A DNA stretch of 64,000 nucleotides from Prevotella jejuni (GCF_900187995.1 NZ_FZNZ01000024.1:1-64000); one strand, 5' to 3'; positions 17,412 to 25,940 are shown, counted from the stretch's first letter. Made by a program: numbers and translations. Notes: generated from the sequence alone by a model not told the origin.

Positions 17412-17587
17412 AAAGATTTGACGGTTTTTTCAAAAAGGGTCTACCTTTTGGGCGAAAAAGGTAGACCTTTTTAATAGAAAAGGTAGACCCTTTTGGCGGA
17501 AAAGGTAGACGGTTTTCTGGTAATAGGTAGATGGTTTTACTAAAATAGGTGAACTCTTTTGCGAAAAAGGGTTGATAAGTGTAAGAA
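17412..17587. repeat. Eight-unit 22-bp array, AAAAGGTAGACNNTTTT type
   Basis: Eight consecutive rows start at 17412, 17434, 17456, 17478, 17500, 17522, 17544 and 17566, each exactly 22 bases. The conserved core is AAAAGGTAGACNNTTTT (itself partly palindromic), followed by about 5 variable bases. The central four rows are near-identical in the core and the outer rows are decayed. Not a CRISPR: the unit is too short and the variable part is only about 5 bases. The array fills the space between the divergent abiH and HU-family promoters. Confidence 0.85.
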
Positions 17588-17603
17588 AAAGTATGAACAT
17601 CCC

Positions 17604-17634
17604 TTGGAGATAGTCAAGAAATTTCTTACCTTTG
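17604..17634 (+). promoter_or_regulatory. Promoter of the HU-family gene
   Basis: TTG at 17604-17606, a 20-base spacer and TACCTTTG at 17627-17634. The leader of about 75 bases contains AGCCCCAGCCTCC followed by a GGGGG run that can pair with it. The array ends 17 bases upstream of the -33 element. Confidence 0.75.
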
Positions 17635-17715
17635 TGATATAAATCTACGAACAAGTTGAGGAGGATAAAGCCCCAGCCTCCAAAGGCTTAACAATCGGGG
17701 GCAACACTAATTACT

Positions 17716-18183
17716 ATGGCGAACAGACCTATTGCCTATACGCTAAAGGAGCGTAAAGGAACAGTTGGAAATTTGAAAGGGAAAATCGTTGTGCAGGCAC
17801 ATCCTACAGGACGAAAGAGAGTTGATCATCGTAGTTTCTGTGATGAAGTAGCACACGCTACAACATTCACAGGTGCAGAAGTTGAGGCTGTTCTCAGACT
17901 TGCAGCTGAGATAGCAAAAAAGCACGTTGAAAACGGAGACATTGTAGACTTCGGAGATATCGGGACACTTACACCTTCTTTCCAGAGTAAATTGGTTGAG
18001 AAGGGAAAAACGGAGTTCAACCCAAAGGTTCATATTACGAAACCTGTGGTACATCTCACTCCCTCAAAGAAGTATTTTACACTTACTGGAGTGAGCTACG
18101 AGCGTGTTGCTGCACCTGACAAAGAAACTAAGAAGCCAGCTAAGAATCACTCTCAATCAGGACCAGAGATTGCAGAGCCATAA
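17716..18183 (+). CDS. HU-HIG-type DNA-binding protein
   Basis: The 155-residue protein is of the HU/IHF-related class with an N-terminal extension, common and multi-copy in Bacteroidota. It starts MANRPIAYTLKERKGTVGN, with helices that resemble the HU dimer core (FTGAEVEAVLRLAAEIAKKH near 52-71). The beta-arm region follows (VDFGDIGTLTPSFQSKL and FNPKVHITKPVVHLTPSKKY). The basic, disordered tail starts near residue 133. It probably bends DNA and shapes chromatin. Its promoter adjoins the 22-bp array, so binding of this protein or a relative to the array is a testable idea. Its terminator is the MITE-like copy at 18221-18354. Confidence 0.85.
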   Translation: MANRPIAYTLKERKGTVGNLKGKIVVQAHPTGRKRVDHRSFCDEVAHATTFTGAEVEAVLRLAAEIAKKHVENGDIVDFGDIGTLTPSFQSKLVEKGKTEFNPKVHITKPVVHLTPSKKYFTLTGVSYERVAAPDKETKKPAKNHSQSGPEIAEP

Positions 18184-18220
18184 GCGGACGAACGATTGTG
18201 ACTTTCTAATCTTTACATAG

Positions 18221-18354
18221 GGGATGTGTCAAAACACAAATCATTAACTTGACATTTTCAATCTATACGTAAGATTCTTCTAAAGTTAAAGAAAAGACCA
18301 TTTCTTTACTCAAAACCGAGTATAGAAATGGTCATTTGCATTTTGATACACCCT
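18221..18354 (-). mobile_element. MITE-like element with GGGTGTGTCAAAA ends, copy 2
   Basis: A 134-base element, reverse-oriented to the copy at 15273-15452, with ends GGGATGTGTCAAAA and TTTTGATACACCC. It keeps the central hairpin (AGACCATTTCTTTACTC against GAGTATAGAAATGGTC, 18295-18333). It lies between the convergent HU-family and ligA genes and is the only visible terminator for either. Together with copy 1 it brackets the AbiH/HU island in inverted orientation. Confidence 0.7.
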
Positions 18355-18380
18355 CTTTATTTGTTTATAGAATCTATATC

Positions 18381-20402
18381 TTAGAATAGACTCCCTTCTG
18401 TTGGTTGTGAAGATGTTTCTGGTGCTGTAACTTGTGTAAAGCGAGCTATGAATTCATCTTCAGAGATAATAGGAATGGAAAGTTCCTTTGCTTTCTGATT
18501 CTTTCCTGAAGTACTTTCTACGTCATTATTAATAAGATAATTCGTTGATTTAGAAACAGAACCAGTTACCTTACCACCTTGACTTTCTATGTACGCTTTC
18601 AGTTCGTTACGATTCTTATAATGGTGAACATCACCAGTAACGACGAAGGTTAATCCCTGACAACTATCACCAGTTGGTGCTGATGAAGGTTGACTAACGT
18701 TTAGCTCAACCAACAGATGCTGTAGCATTGATTGATTATCAGTATCTTTCATCCAGCGTACAAAGCTTGCACTCTTCTCTGGTCCAATACCAGCAATGGT
18801 TGAGAATACATCTTCTGCAGCACTTTCTGTAGCTGTTTTAATAAGTTCCTCCAATGGATATGCTGATAAAAGACGATTACAAACATCCTGTCCAACAAGT
18901 GGAATGTTTAAAGCAAAGAGCAGACGACGAGCTTCTACATTACGCGCTTTTTCAATAGCAGCCAATAATTTAGTGACACTCTTGTTTCCGAAACCTTCCA
19001 TTGTACGCAGCTCTGTAGCATGTTCTGTAAGATGGAAAAGGTCGGCATATTCACGAACCCAGCCAAGGTTAATAAATTTCTGTACGGTTTGTTCAGAGAG
19101 TCCGTCAATGTTTACACCTTCTTTTGATACAAATCTACCAAACTTCTTCAGCTGTTTAGCTGGACAATGTGTATTGGTACAGTGTAGTGTGCGTGTTCCA
19201 CTAATCTCGCTTTCGCTAACTTCTGTAGCAGAATGGCATACTGGGCAAGTCTCAGGAATATGGAAAGTACCAACGCTTTCAATAACGTTAATAACCTTCG
19301 GAATAATCTTATTTGCCTTTATAACAGCTATCTTTGTTCCCTTATCACCAATCCCTAAGCGTTCACATTCGGAGATATTACAAAGGGAAGCACGTTTAAC
19401 AGTTGTCCCTTCTAAGTCTACAGGGCGGAAAACAGCTACTGGTGAGATGGTTGAAGCAGCACATGACCATTCTATATAGTCTAATTCTGTTTCAGCACTC
19501 TCGTCTTGCCATTTAAAAGCATAGCCTGCACGTGTGGCGTGATGACCAGTGACAGAACCTGTTGCAGCGTAGGCTGTATCGTCGTATGAGATTACCAAGC
19601 CGTCAACAGGGTAGGGGAATGGTGATGAACTCACACCAGTAACTCTTTCTGTCCAATGATGGATAACTGCTTCTATGTTATTAACGGTAGGTTGTTCGAT
19701 GAGTTCTCTATCGATAACTCTGAACCCTTGTTGTTCAAGCCATTCCATGCGTCCGCCCCAAGAGTTTATTTCTTCCTCTGTATAAACGAGTGTAAAAGGA
19801 ATCCAACGCAAGTGGCGGGCTTTCACCTCATTGATGTCTTTCAGTGTGAGTGAGCCTGATGCGAGGTTGCGAGGGTTAGCATATTCTTCCTCTGCTTCCA
19901 TGTTAAACTGTTCAAAGTCAGGATAACTGATAACAGCTTCACCACGGATGACAAGATGCCCCTTGTAGGGAATGGTTTGCAAGATACCATCAATAGCCGT
20001 AGAAAGATGAGTAATATTGGTGCCAATATGACCATTTCCACGTGTGACGACCTTTGTCAGTTTACCATTATCGTATGTAACAACAAGTGTCAATCCATCC
20101 AACTTCCATGAGAGCCATATAGGTCTATTCTCTGCCCATTTAGCAAGGTCTTCTACCTTCTTAGTCTTTGCCAAGGAGAGTGCAGGGAACTCATGTTCTT
20201 CCTTTTTACCAGCAACATTATCGGCAGATACGTTTTGTGTTGGAGAATCGGGGAGTATAATACCTGTTTCTTCTTCTAATTTCTTTAACTTATCAAAGGC
20301 TGCGTCCCATTCATAGTCAGTCATCTGTTCATCACGACCATTGTAATAAGCGTCGGATGCAGCATTAAGTTGATCGACAAGTGATTGTATTTCTTTGTTC
20401 AT
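18381..20402 (-). CDS. ligA: NAD-dependent DNA ligase, divergent LigA
   Basis: Seals nicked DNA using NAD. The 673-residue product has the LigA order. The N-terminal Ia-like region is DAYYNGRDEQMTDYEWDAAF (about 17-36). The adenylation site is WKLDGLTLVV with the nucleotide-accepting Lys at about 100. An OB fold follows, then a four-Cys zinc finger (CPVCH ... CTNTHCPAK), helix-hairpin-helix repeats (MEGFGNKSVTKLL, IAGIGPEKSASF) and a C-terminal BRCT domain (GLTFVVTGDVHHYKNRNELK). The adenylation site reads WKLDG rather than the usual EPKIDG-like form, and the N-terminus is unlike typical Bacteroides LigA. It may therefore be a second, transferred ligase rather than the replicative one. It lies 81 bases after the NUDIX gene on the same strand. 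Confidence 0.85.
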   Translation of the reverse strand: MNKEIQSLVDQLNAASDAYYNGRDEQMTDYEWDAAFDKLKKLEEETGIILPDSPTQNVSADNVAGKKEEHEFPALSLAKTKKVEDLAKWAENRPIWLSWKLDGLTLVVTYDNGKLTKVVTRGNGHIGTNITHLSTAIDGILQTIPYKGHLVIRGEAVISYPDFEQFNMEAEEEYANPRNLASGSLTLKDINEVKARHLRWIPFTLVYTEEEINSWGGRMEWLEQQGFRVIDRELIEQPTVNNIEAVIHHWTERVTGVSSSPFPYPVDGLVISYDDTAYAATGSVTGHHATRAGYAFKWQDESAETELDYIEWSCAASTISPVAVFRPVDLEGTTVKRASLCNISECERLGIGDKGTKIAVIKANKIIPKVINVIESVGTFHIPETCPVCHSATEVSESEISGTRTLHCTNTHCPAKQLKKFGRFVSKEGVNIDGLSEQTVQKFINLGWVREYADLFHLTEHATELRTMEGFGNKSVTKLLAAIEKARNVEARRLLFALNIPLVGQDVCNRLLSAYPLEELIKTATESAAEDVFSTIAGIGPEKSASFVRWMKDTDNQSMLQHLLVELNVSQPSSAPTGDSCQGLTFVVTGDVHHYKNRNELKAYIESQGGKVTGSVSKSTNYLINNDVESTSGKNQKAKELSIPIISEDEFIARFTQVTAPETSSQPTEGSLF

Positions 20403-20483
20403 AATTCGGTTTGATAGCTGATGATGATAAATTGTTCTGTGTATTTATTAAGTAGGAATAAGAACTGATTGAACCGTTAGAGG

Positions 20484-20879
20484 CTATTTCCAAAGCTGTT
20501 TAATAAGTGCTGCATCAGCCTCCGTCCAATTGAGCTTTGTAAATTCCTCTGGTCTTAACCAGCATGCGTCAATGTGTTCAAGAAGTTTGAAATCTTTATC
20601 ATGTGCCATACAGTCATAGGCAGTAAGCCGGACAATGAAATCAGGATATTCATGTTCAATACTCCCGAGCTTTGCCCCTACATATATATTCCAATCCATC
20701 TCTTCGTGTAGTTCACGTCGCAAAGCCTCGTAATCATTTTCTCCCTCCTTCACTTTACCGCCTGGGAACTCCCAATGTTCAGCAATATAATCAGGTCCTT
20801 TACGTAGCCGTTGGGTGCATAGAAACCTATCACCATCATGGATAACAGCACATACAACGTTGAGATATTTCTTTTCCAT
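20484..20879 (-). CDS. NUDIX hydrolase, MutT-like
   Basis: The 131-residue product hydrolyses a nucleoside diphosphate linked to another moiety; the MutT/CTP-pyrophosphohydrolase subgroup is likely from length and the opening KYLNVVCAVIHDGDRFLCTQR. The NUDIX box is intact: GGKVKEGENDYEALRRELHE starting near residue 40, continuing EM, with Asp where the box usually has Gly. It precedes the divergent ligase by 81 bases, so a nucleotide-sanitising or repair pairing is plausible. A TATATTTG box at 20932-20939 on the minus strand is a candidate promoter. Confidence 0.85.
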   Translation of the reverse strand: MEKKYLNVVCAVIHDGDRFLCTQRLRKGPDYIAEHWEFPGGKVKEGENDYEALRRELHEEMDWNIYVGAKLGSIEHEYPDFIVRLTAYDCMAHDKDFKLLEHIDACWLRPEEFTKLNWTEADAALIKQLWK

Positions 20880-21051
20880 CGATTTCTTCTATTATCAAGA
20901 TAATTTTATCTTTTACTTCATACTTTACTTGCAAATATACTACAATTTAGCGAATGAGTCTATCTTTCTTATAATTAATTTGATTTCTTTATGTACAACT
21001 CATTTCTTTTGCTTACCTTTGCGCCAAAGAACAATCGAATTAATATTATTT

Positions 21052-22437
21052 ATGTCTACACTAACAATTGCTATTATCGTCGTTTTCGTCTTGGGTTATG
21101 CACTCATAGCGATGGAAAGTCTGACGAAAATCAACAAAGCTGCAGTTGCTCTGTTGATGTTTGTTTTCTGTTGGGTTCTCTATATGGTCGACCCTTCACC
21201 ATTTGTGCAACTGATGCACCCAGAGTTTAAGGGTATGGGCGATCAGCTCGTCACATTTGCCAATAAGTTGATAACAGAACATCTTGGAGACACTGCAACC
21301 ACGCTTTTCTTCCTCATGGGAGCTATGACAATCGTTGAGATTGTTGATCAGAATGGCGGCTTTAATTGGGTTAAAGACGTGATGCGCTCTAAGTCAAAGC
21401 GTAGTTTATTATGGAAGATAGCCTTCATGACATTCTTCCTTTCAGCTATCTTGGACAACTTGACGACAAGTATTGTGATGATTATGATTCTTCGCAAGCT
21501 CGTTCAAGACCATAAGGATCGTATGATTTATGCGTCATTGGTTATCATTGCCGCCAACTCTGGTGGTGCCTTCTCACCAATCGGTGATGTGACAACCATC
21601 ATGTTGTGGAATGCGGGAATGGTAACAGCTGGTGGCGTGATAAGCGAGATTTTCATTCCATCTCTTATATCAATGATTATCTCTGCCTTTGTTCTTCAGT
21701 TCTTATTAAAAGGCAAGTTAGGTGGTGATATGTTAGAGACTGATCACTCTGGTGATACTGAACTATTAGAGTTCAATGGCTCACAACGCAAGATAATCTT
21801 TGCTATTGGTGTGGGTGGACTCTGCTTCGTACCAGTATTCCATTATTTCACAGACCTCCCTCCGTTCGTTGGAATCCTCCTTGTATTAGGTATTCTTTGG
21901 ACGATTACAGAGATATTTTATCGCAATCTACATCGTGTTAAGGGCGATAGCGAAGACTTCTCAAAGCGTGTCACCAATCTGTTGAGCCGTATTGATATGT
22001 CAACAATCCTCTTCTTCCTTGGTATTTTGATGGCTGTTGCCTGTCTTGAAGAAGTGGGTATATTACATGAACTCGGTGGAGGATTAAACAGTTTCTTCCA
22101 AGGTAATCATTATGTAGTGACGGGTATCATAGGAGTATTATCGTCTATTGTTGACAATGTCCCACTTGTTGCAGGTAGTATGGGTATGTATCCAGTTCAG
22201 GCAACAGGCGACATGGCCGTTGATGGTATCTTCTGGCAGCTCTTGGCTTATTGTGCTGGAGTAGGTGGTTCTATCCTTATCATTGGTTCTGCACCAGGTG
22301 TTGTCGTAATGGGATTGGAGAAGATTACCTTTGGTTGGTATATGAAAAAGATTTCGTGGATAGCTTTCTTAGGCTACCTCTGTGGTATTCTCTCTTATTG
22401 GATTATCCGTACGTTTATTTTTACAACACCATTATAA
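21052..22437 (+). CDS. nhaD: NhaD-family sodium/proton antiporter, first copy
   Basis: Inner-membrane antiporter exchanging Na+ (or Li+) for protons. The open frame continues upstream to 20815, but that part overlaps the divergent NUDIX gene and its promoter. The ATG at 21052 lies about 25 bases after the promoter start and is duplicated identically in copy 2, giving 461 residues. There are about 12 hydrophobic segments. Conserved acidic and polar motifs are present: LDNLTTSIVMIMILRKLV near 147 and AANSGGAFSPIGDVTTIML near 176. SSIVDNVPLVAGSMGMYPVQ lies near 364. A near-identical second copy follows. Likely role: sodium and pH homeostasis. Confidence 0.9.
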   Translation: MSTLTIAIIVVFVLGYALIAMESLTKINKAAVALLMFVFCWVLYMVDPSPFVQLMHPEFKGMGDQLVTFANKLITEHLGDTATTLFFLMGAMTIVEIVDQNGGFNWVKDVMRSKSKRSLLWKIAFMTFFLSAILDNLTTSIVMIMILRKLVQDHKDRMIYASLVIIAANSGGAFSPIGDVTTIMLWNAGMVTAGGVISEIFIPSLISMIISAFVLQFLLKGKLGGDMLETDHSGDTELLEFNGSQRKIIFAIGVGGLCFVPVFHYFTDLPPFVGILLVLGILWTITEIFYRNLHRVKGDSEDFSKRVTNLLSRIDMSTILFFLGILMAVACLEEVGILHELGGGLNSFFQGNHYVVTGIIGVLSSIVDNVPLVAGSMGMYPVQATGDMAVDGIFWQLLAYCAGVGGSILIIGSAPGVVVMGLEKITFGWYMKKISWIAFLGYLCGILSYWIIRTFIFTTPL

Positions 22438-22483
22438 ACGGCCGTATTATCTATTAAAGAGCATTAGAAATTGCATTATAATT

Positions 22484-22524
22484 AAAGCGGGTGGTTCCTC
22501 TACGGTAAGGAAGCGCCCGTTTTA
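22484..22524 (+). terminator. Terminator of the first NhaD gene
   Basis: AAAGCGGGTGG and TTCCT pair with AGGAA and GCGCCCGTTTT around an 8-base loop, with one G-G mismatch, then a T-rich tail. Confidence 0.75.
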
Positions 22525-22642
22525 CTTGTTCTTTATTCCCTCTTCTTGTGGTCTTTTTCTTATAATTAATTTGATTTCTTTATGTGCAACTCATTTCTTT
22601 TGCTTACCTTTGTACCAAAGTACAATCGAATTAATATTTTTT

Positions 22643-24028
22643 ATGTCTACACTAACACTTGCTATTATCGTCGTTTTCGTCTTGGGTTATGCACTCATAG
22701 CGATGGAAAGTCTGACGAAAATCAACAAAGCTGCAGTTGCTTTGTTGATGTTTGTTTTCTGTTGGGTTCTCTATATGGTCGACCCTTCACCATTTGTGCA
22801 ACTGATGCACCCAGAGTTTAAGGGTATTGGAGATCAGCTCGTCACATTTGCCAACAAGTTGATAACAGAACATCTTGGTGACACTGCAACCACGCTTTTC
22901 TTCCTCATGGGAGCTATGACAATCGTTGAGATTGTTGATCAGAATGGCGGCTTTAATTGGGTTAAAGACGTGATGCGTTCTAAGTCAAAGCGTAGTTTAT
23001 TATGGAAGATAGCCTTCATGACGTTCTTCCTTTCAGCTATCTTGGACAACTTGACGACAAGTATTGTGATGATTATGATTCTTCGCAAGCTCGTTCAAGA
23101 CCATAAGGATCGTATGATTTATGCGTCATTGGTTATCATTGCCGCCAACTCTGGTGGTGCTTTCTCACCAATCGGTGATGTGACAACTATCATGTTGTGG
23201 AACGCAGGAATGATAACAGCTGGTGGCGTGATAAGCGAGATCTTCATACCATCTCTTATATCAATGATTATTCCAGCCTTTGTTCTTCAGTTCTTATTAA
23301 AGGGCAAGTTAGGTGGTGATATGTTAGAGACAGATCACTCTGGTGATACTGAACTATTAGAGTTCAATAGCTCACAACGCAAGATAATCTTTGCTATTGG
23401 TGTGGGTGGACTCTGCTTCGTACCAGTATTCCATTACTTCACAGACCTTCCTCCATTCGTTGGTATCCTCCTTGTATTAGGTATTCTTTGGACGATTACA
23501 GAGATATTCTATCGTAGTTTGCATCGTTCAAAAGGCGACAGTGAGGACTTCTCAAAGCGAGTATCCAACTTATTGAGTCGTATAGATATGTCAACAATCC
23601 TTTTCTTCCTTGGTATTTTGATGGCTGTCGCCTGTCTTGAGGAGGTGGGAGTATTACATGAACTCGGTGGAGGATTAAACAGTTTCTTCCAAGGTAATCA
23701 TTATGCAGTGACAGGAGTCATTGGTGTTCTCTCGTCTATAGTCGATAATGTACCTCTTGTTGCAGGTAGTATGGGTATGTATCCAGTTCAGGCAACAGGC
23801 GACATGGCTGTTGATGGCATCTTCTGGCAGCTATTGGCTTATTGTGCTGGCGTAGGCGGTTCCATCCTTATCATTGGTTCTGCTGCAGGTGTTGTCGTAA
23901 TGGGATTGGAGAAGATAACCTTTGGTTGGTACATGAAGAAGATTTCGTGGATAGCTTTCTTAGGCTATCTCTGCGGTATTCTCTCTTATTGGATTATCCG
24001 TACGTTTATCTTTAAGACACCATTGTAA
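22643..24028 (+). CDS. nhaD: NhaD-family sodium/proton antiporter, second copy
   Basis: 461 residues, 97 per cent identical to the first copy by my residue-by-residue reading. Substitutions are mostly conservative (for example Met62 to Ile, Val to Ile in WNAGMITAGG). Two could matter: Ser to Pro in the SMIIPAFVLQF helix, and Pro to Ala in GSAAGVVVMG. The ATG at 22643 is chosen over upstream in-frame starts because it matches copy 1 and follows the TACCTTTG box at 22605-22612. Both copies keep all recognisable NhaD motifs, so neither looks like a pseudogene. Confidence 0.9.
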   Translation: MSTLTLAIIVVFVLGYALIAMESLTKINKAAVALLMFVFCWVLYMVDPSPFVQLMHPEFKGIGDQLVTFANKLITEHLGDTATTLFFLMGAMTIVEIVDQNGGFNWVKDVMRSKSKRSLLWKIAFMTFFLSAILDNLTTSIVMIMILRKLVQDHKDRMIYASLVIIAANSGGAFSPIGDVTTIMLWNAGMITAGGVISEIFIPSLISMIIPAFVLQFLLKGKLGGDMLETDHSGDTELLEFNSSQRKIIFAIGVGGLCFVPVFHYFTDLPPFVGILLVLGILWTITEIFYRSLHRSKGDSEDFSKRVSNLLSRIDMSTILFFLGILMAVACLEEVGVLHELGGGLNSFFQGNHYAVTGVIGVLSSIVDNVPLVAGSMGMYPVQATGDMAVDGIFWQLLAYCAGVGGSILIIGSAAGVVVMGLEKITFGWYMKKISWIAFLGYLCGILSYWIIRTFIFKTPL

Positions 24029-24074
24029 ACGACCGTATTATCATTCAAGGAGTATTAGAAATTACATTATACAT

Positions 24075-24114
24075 AAAGCGGGTGGTTCCTCTACAGGTGG
24101 GAAACACCCGCTTT
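24075..24114 (+). terminator. Terminator of the second NhaD gene
   Basis: AAAGCGGGTG pairs with CACCCGCTTT around a 20-base interior that can pair further. It corresponds to the terminator of copy 1. Confidence 0.75.
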
Positions 24115-24295
24115 ACTTGTTCTTTGTTCCCACTTCTTGTGGTTTGCTCATTATTTATGGGTCCTAATAATTTACCTTGTATTGGTGATTTTTCATGTCT
24201 TAGGACCTATCAAATATTACCGTCATCAGCATGAGTAGGATTGTGGAATATGAAGGAAAACAACTACTCAAATACCCAATATAGTTTTATTTTAG

Positions 24296-24380
24296 TTTGC
24301 TGTCATATTTAACATTTCATGTAAACTATTGTAGACTAAGGCGTTATGATGGGATGATAGCTGACAGGAATGACAGCAAA
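24296..24380. repeat. GCTGTCA inverted-repeat element, copy 2
   Basis: An 85-base element beginning TTTGCTGTCATATTTAACAT and ending GGAATGACAGCAAA. The left arm closely matches the copy at 61103-61189 (TTTTGCTGTCACTTTTAACA). It is the clearest item in the 630-base spacer between the NhaD terminator and the btuG terminator. Confidence 0.7.
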
Positions 24381-24566
24381 TTTGGTTTTCAATAAATCAG
24401 CTAACGATTGCGAACTCCTCAGATGTACAAGAATATTATCCAAAAAGTTTATGTTTCCCCTTTCATTCTCACCTTCTGATAGGATTAAACTTATCTGTCC
24501 TATGGAATAAGCTATAAGTTAATCCGTATGTTTAGTATTGTTCTCTATGAGAGATGAATTCCCCAA

Positions 24567-24660
24567 CAGAAATGTAGCAAAATAGCTTTAATGGATATGA
24601 GGATAATTGTTTGCCAACAAGACCCCAAAACGTTCATGGAAAAGTGTGGACGCTAACACC
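24567..24660. repeat. Possible decayed fragment of the GAAGACGCCC repeat flank
   Basis: Stretches such as AAATGTAGCAAAATAG and GTGGACGCTAAC resemble the outer flank of copy A (AAATGTAGCGAGAAATAG; GGGGACGCTAAAC near 12615-12690). The palindromic core is missing. This is a weak visual match only. Confidence 0.3.
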
Positions 24661-24743
24661 ATGGAGACTCATAGTTATTTCATTCAGAATGTCGGGTGAA
24701 CAGCTGTAAAGAATAAAGTATATTAGGCTATTATATATCACAC

Positions 24744-24783
24744 AAAAAGGAGATAAACACCTATGAATGATGCTTATCTCCAA
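24744..24783 (-). terminator. Terminator of the btuB-btuG operon
   Basis: On the minus strand GGAGATAA pairs with TTATCTCC across a loop of about 17 bases, followed by TTTTT. It starts about 30 bases after the btuG stop. Confidence 0.75.
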
Positions 24784-24810
24784 TCTTTTTTGTTGTGTTT
24801 AAGTGATGCT

Positions 24811-25884
24811 TTAGTTGGCAAAGCGTACGTTCTGTGCACTCATTCCAACGATGATGTTACCCTGGATAAGCTTGCCTTCTGGTGAGTAGTAGAACACTTC
24901 GCTTGGTGCATTATAGCTTGGATTGTCTATAACATAGATGTTACCCCACTTGTCAACATTAACTTGTTGAGGACTACGAAGACCTGTCATGTCAAGGTTC
25001 GTCTTCTGACCTGTAGCTAAGTCATAGAGGAAGAAACTCTTATCATTGCTTCCGTAAGGAGCATATAGGCAGACAAGAGCATTCTTCTTGGCACTGTATG
25101 CAATGGAAGTAGCATTGAAGAGTTGTGTCACTTTGTTGGTCTTTGTGTCAATCTTCTGTACTAATGGCTTCTCTGTATAATCAAACATAGACACGATAAA
25201 TACGTCATTACCGGCAGCAATGTTCTGATTGTAAGGGTTGAGACCAACCTCAATATTCTTTGGATTACGGAATGTGTTGAGGTCAACTACTGCTACGTAC
25301 TTACCATTACCGCTCATACTATAGTTTGAAAGGTTTGCATAGAGCTTACCATTCGTAATTGAGATGGCCTCTGGATGGTCACCCACAACAACAGAGTCAA
25401 CCATTGGCTTCACTTTGTCGTTAGGATTCATCTTATATACTTTACCGCTGTAGGCAGAGAAGTAAACATACTTACCATCTGTAGCCAAGTAACGAGGCTC
25501 AACGTTGTGGAGCTTAATTGTCTGTTCTACTTTACCTACACGGTTCAGAACCTCAATCTTAGAAGAAGTAGTACAAGCAACGACAACCTTATCACCAAAT
25601 ACGATCAAGTCTTGTGCATCGCCAATCTTGATGCCATTTTGTTCCTGGTAAGCATTGCGATATAGGAAAGGTGCTGTTGGACGAGCTTGTATGTTGTAAT
25701 CAAGAATACCAACAGTTCCATCATTTGCACCAAAGTTACCGGCGCAAGAAACATACACATCTGTGGTTGATACCTCTGGTTGCTTACCATCATAAAAGTC
25801 GTCATCATCGCTACAAGCAGTGAAGGTGAGCGCAGACATAAGGATGATGCCTAACGCAAGTAGATTCTTTTTCATTGTCTTCAT
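24811..25884 (-). CDS. btuG: BtuG-like beta-propeller corrinoid-binding lipoprotein
   Basis: Surface lipoprotein predicted to capture vitamin B12-type corrinoids with very high affinity and hand them to BtuB. An upstream TTG-initiated frame overlaps the btuB stop; I chose the ATG at 25884 (MKTMKKNLLALG), with 25875 also possible. It gives 357 residues. The lipobox is LTFTAC followed by SDDDD, typical of surface lipoproteins. The mature part has repeated strand-rich blades of the YncE/DUF5074 type, for example DGKYVYFSAYSGKVYKMNP and DKWGNIYVIDNP. The assignment rests on fold pattern plus position: second gene after btuB under a cobalamin riboswitch, as in other Bacteroidota. Confidence 0.8.
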   Translation of the reverse strand: MKTMKKNLLALGIILMSALTFTACSDDDDFYDGKQPEVSTTDVYVSCAGNFGANDGTVGILDYNIQARPTAPFLYRNAYQEQNGIKIGDAQDLIVFGDKVVVACTTSSKIEVLNRVGKVEQTIKLHNVEPRYLATDGKYVYFSAYSGKVYKMNPNDKVKPMVDSVVVGDHPEAISITNGKLYANLSNYSMSGNGKYVAVVDLNTFRNPKNIEVGLNPYNQNIAAGNDVFIVSMFDYTEKPLVQKIDTKTNKVTQLFNATSIAYSAKKNALVCLYAPYGSNDKSFFLYDLATGQKTNLDMTGLRSPQQVNVDKWGNIYVIDNPSYNAPSEVFYYSPEGKLIQGNIIVGMSAQNVRFAN

Positions 25885-25940
25885 TGTTTTGTTTATAATT
25901 GAATTTTTATTGAATCCTTTTATTGTGATTATATTCTTGC

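Larger units (their letters stand above)
20967..24147 (+). repeat. Tandem duplication of a complete NhaD transcription unit
   Basis: Two units of about 1,591 bases (roughly 20967-22557 and 22558-24147) each contain a TACCTTTG promoter box (21014-21021; 22605-22612), a 461-codon NhaD gene and a terminator hairpin. The promoter regions differ at only a few bases. The products differ at about 13 of 461 residues. Because promoter and terminator are included, the copies can be expressed independently. Confidence 0.9.

Noticed and set aside
17412..17587. CRISPR array
   Set aside because: Period 22 with about 17 conserved and 5 variable bases leaves no spacer of usable length, and no cas gene is present.
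17430..17654. 74-codon minus frame across the 22-bp array
   Set aside because: Its sequence is only the array translated. The 22-bp period is not a multiple of three and the frame has no start signal.
15273..18354. Composite transposon made by the two MITE-like copies
   Set aside because: No transposase or its clear remnant was found between or beside the copies, and no matching target duplications were seen; kept as a finding about an island, not called a transposon.
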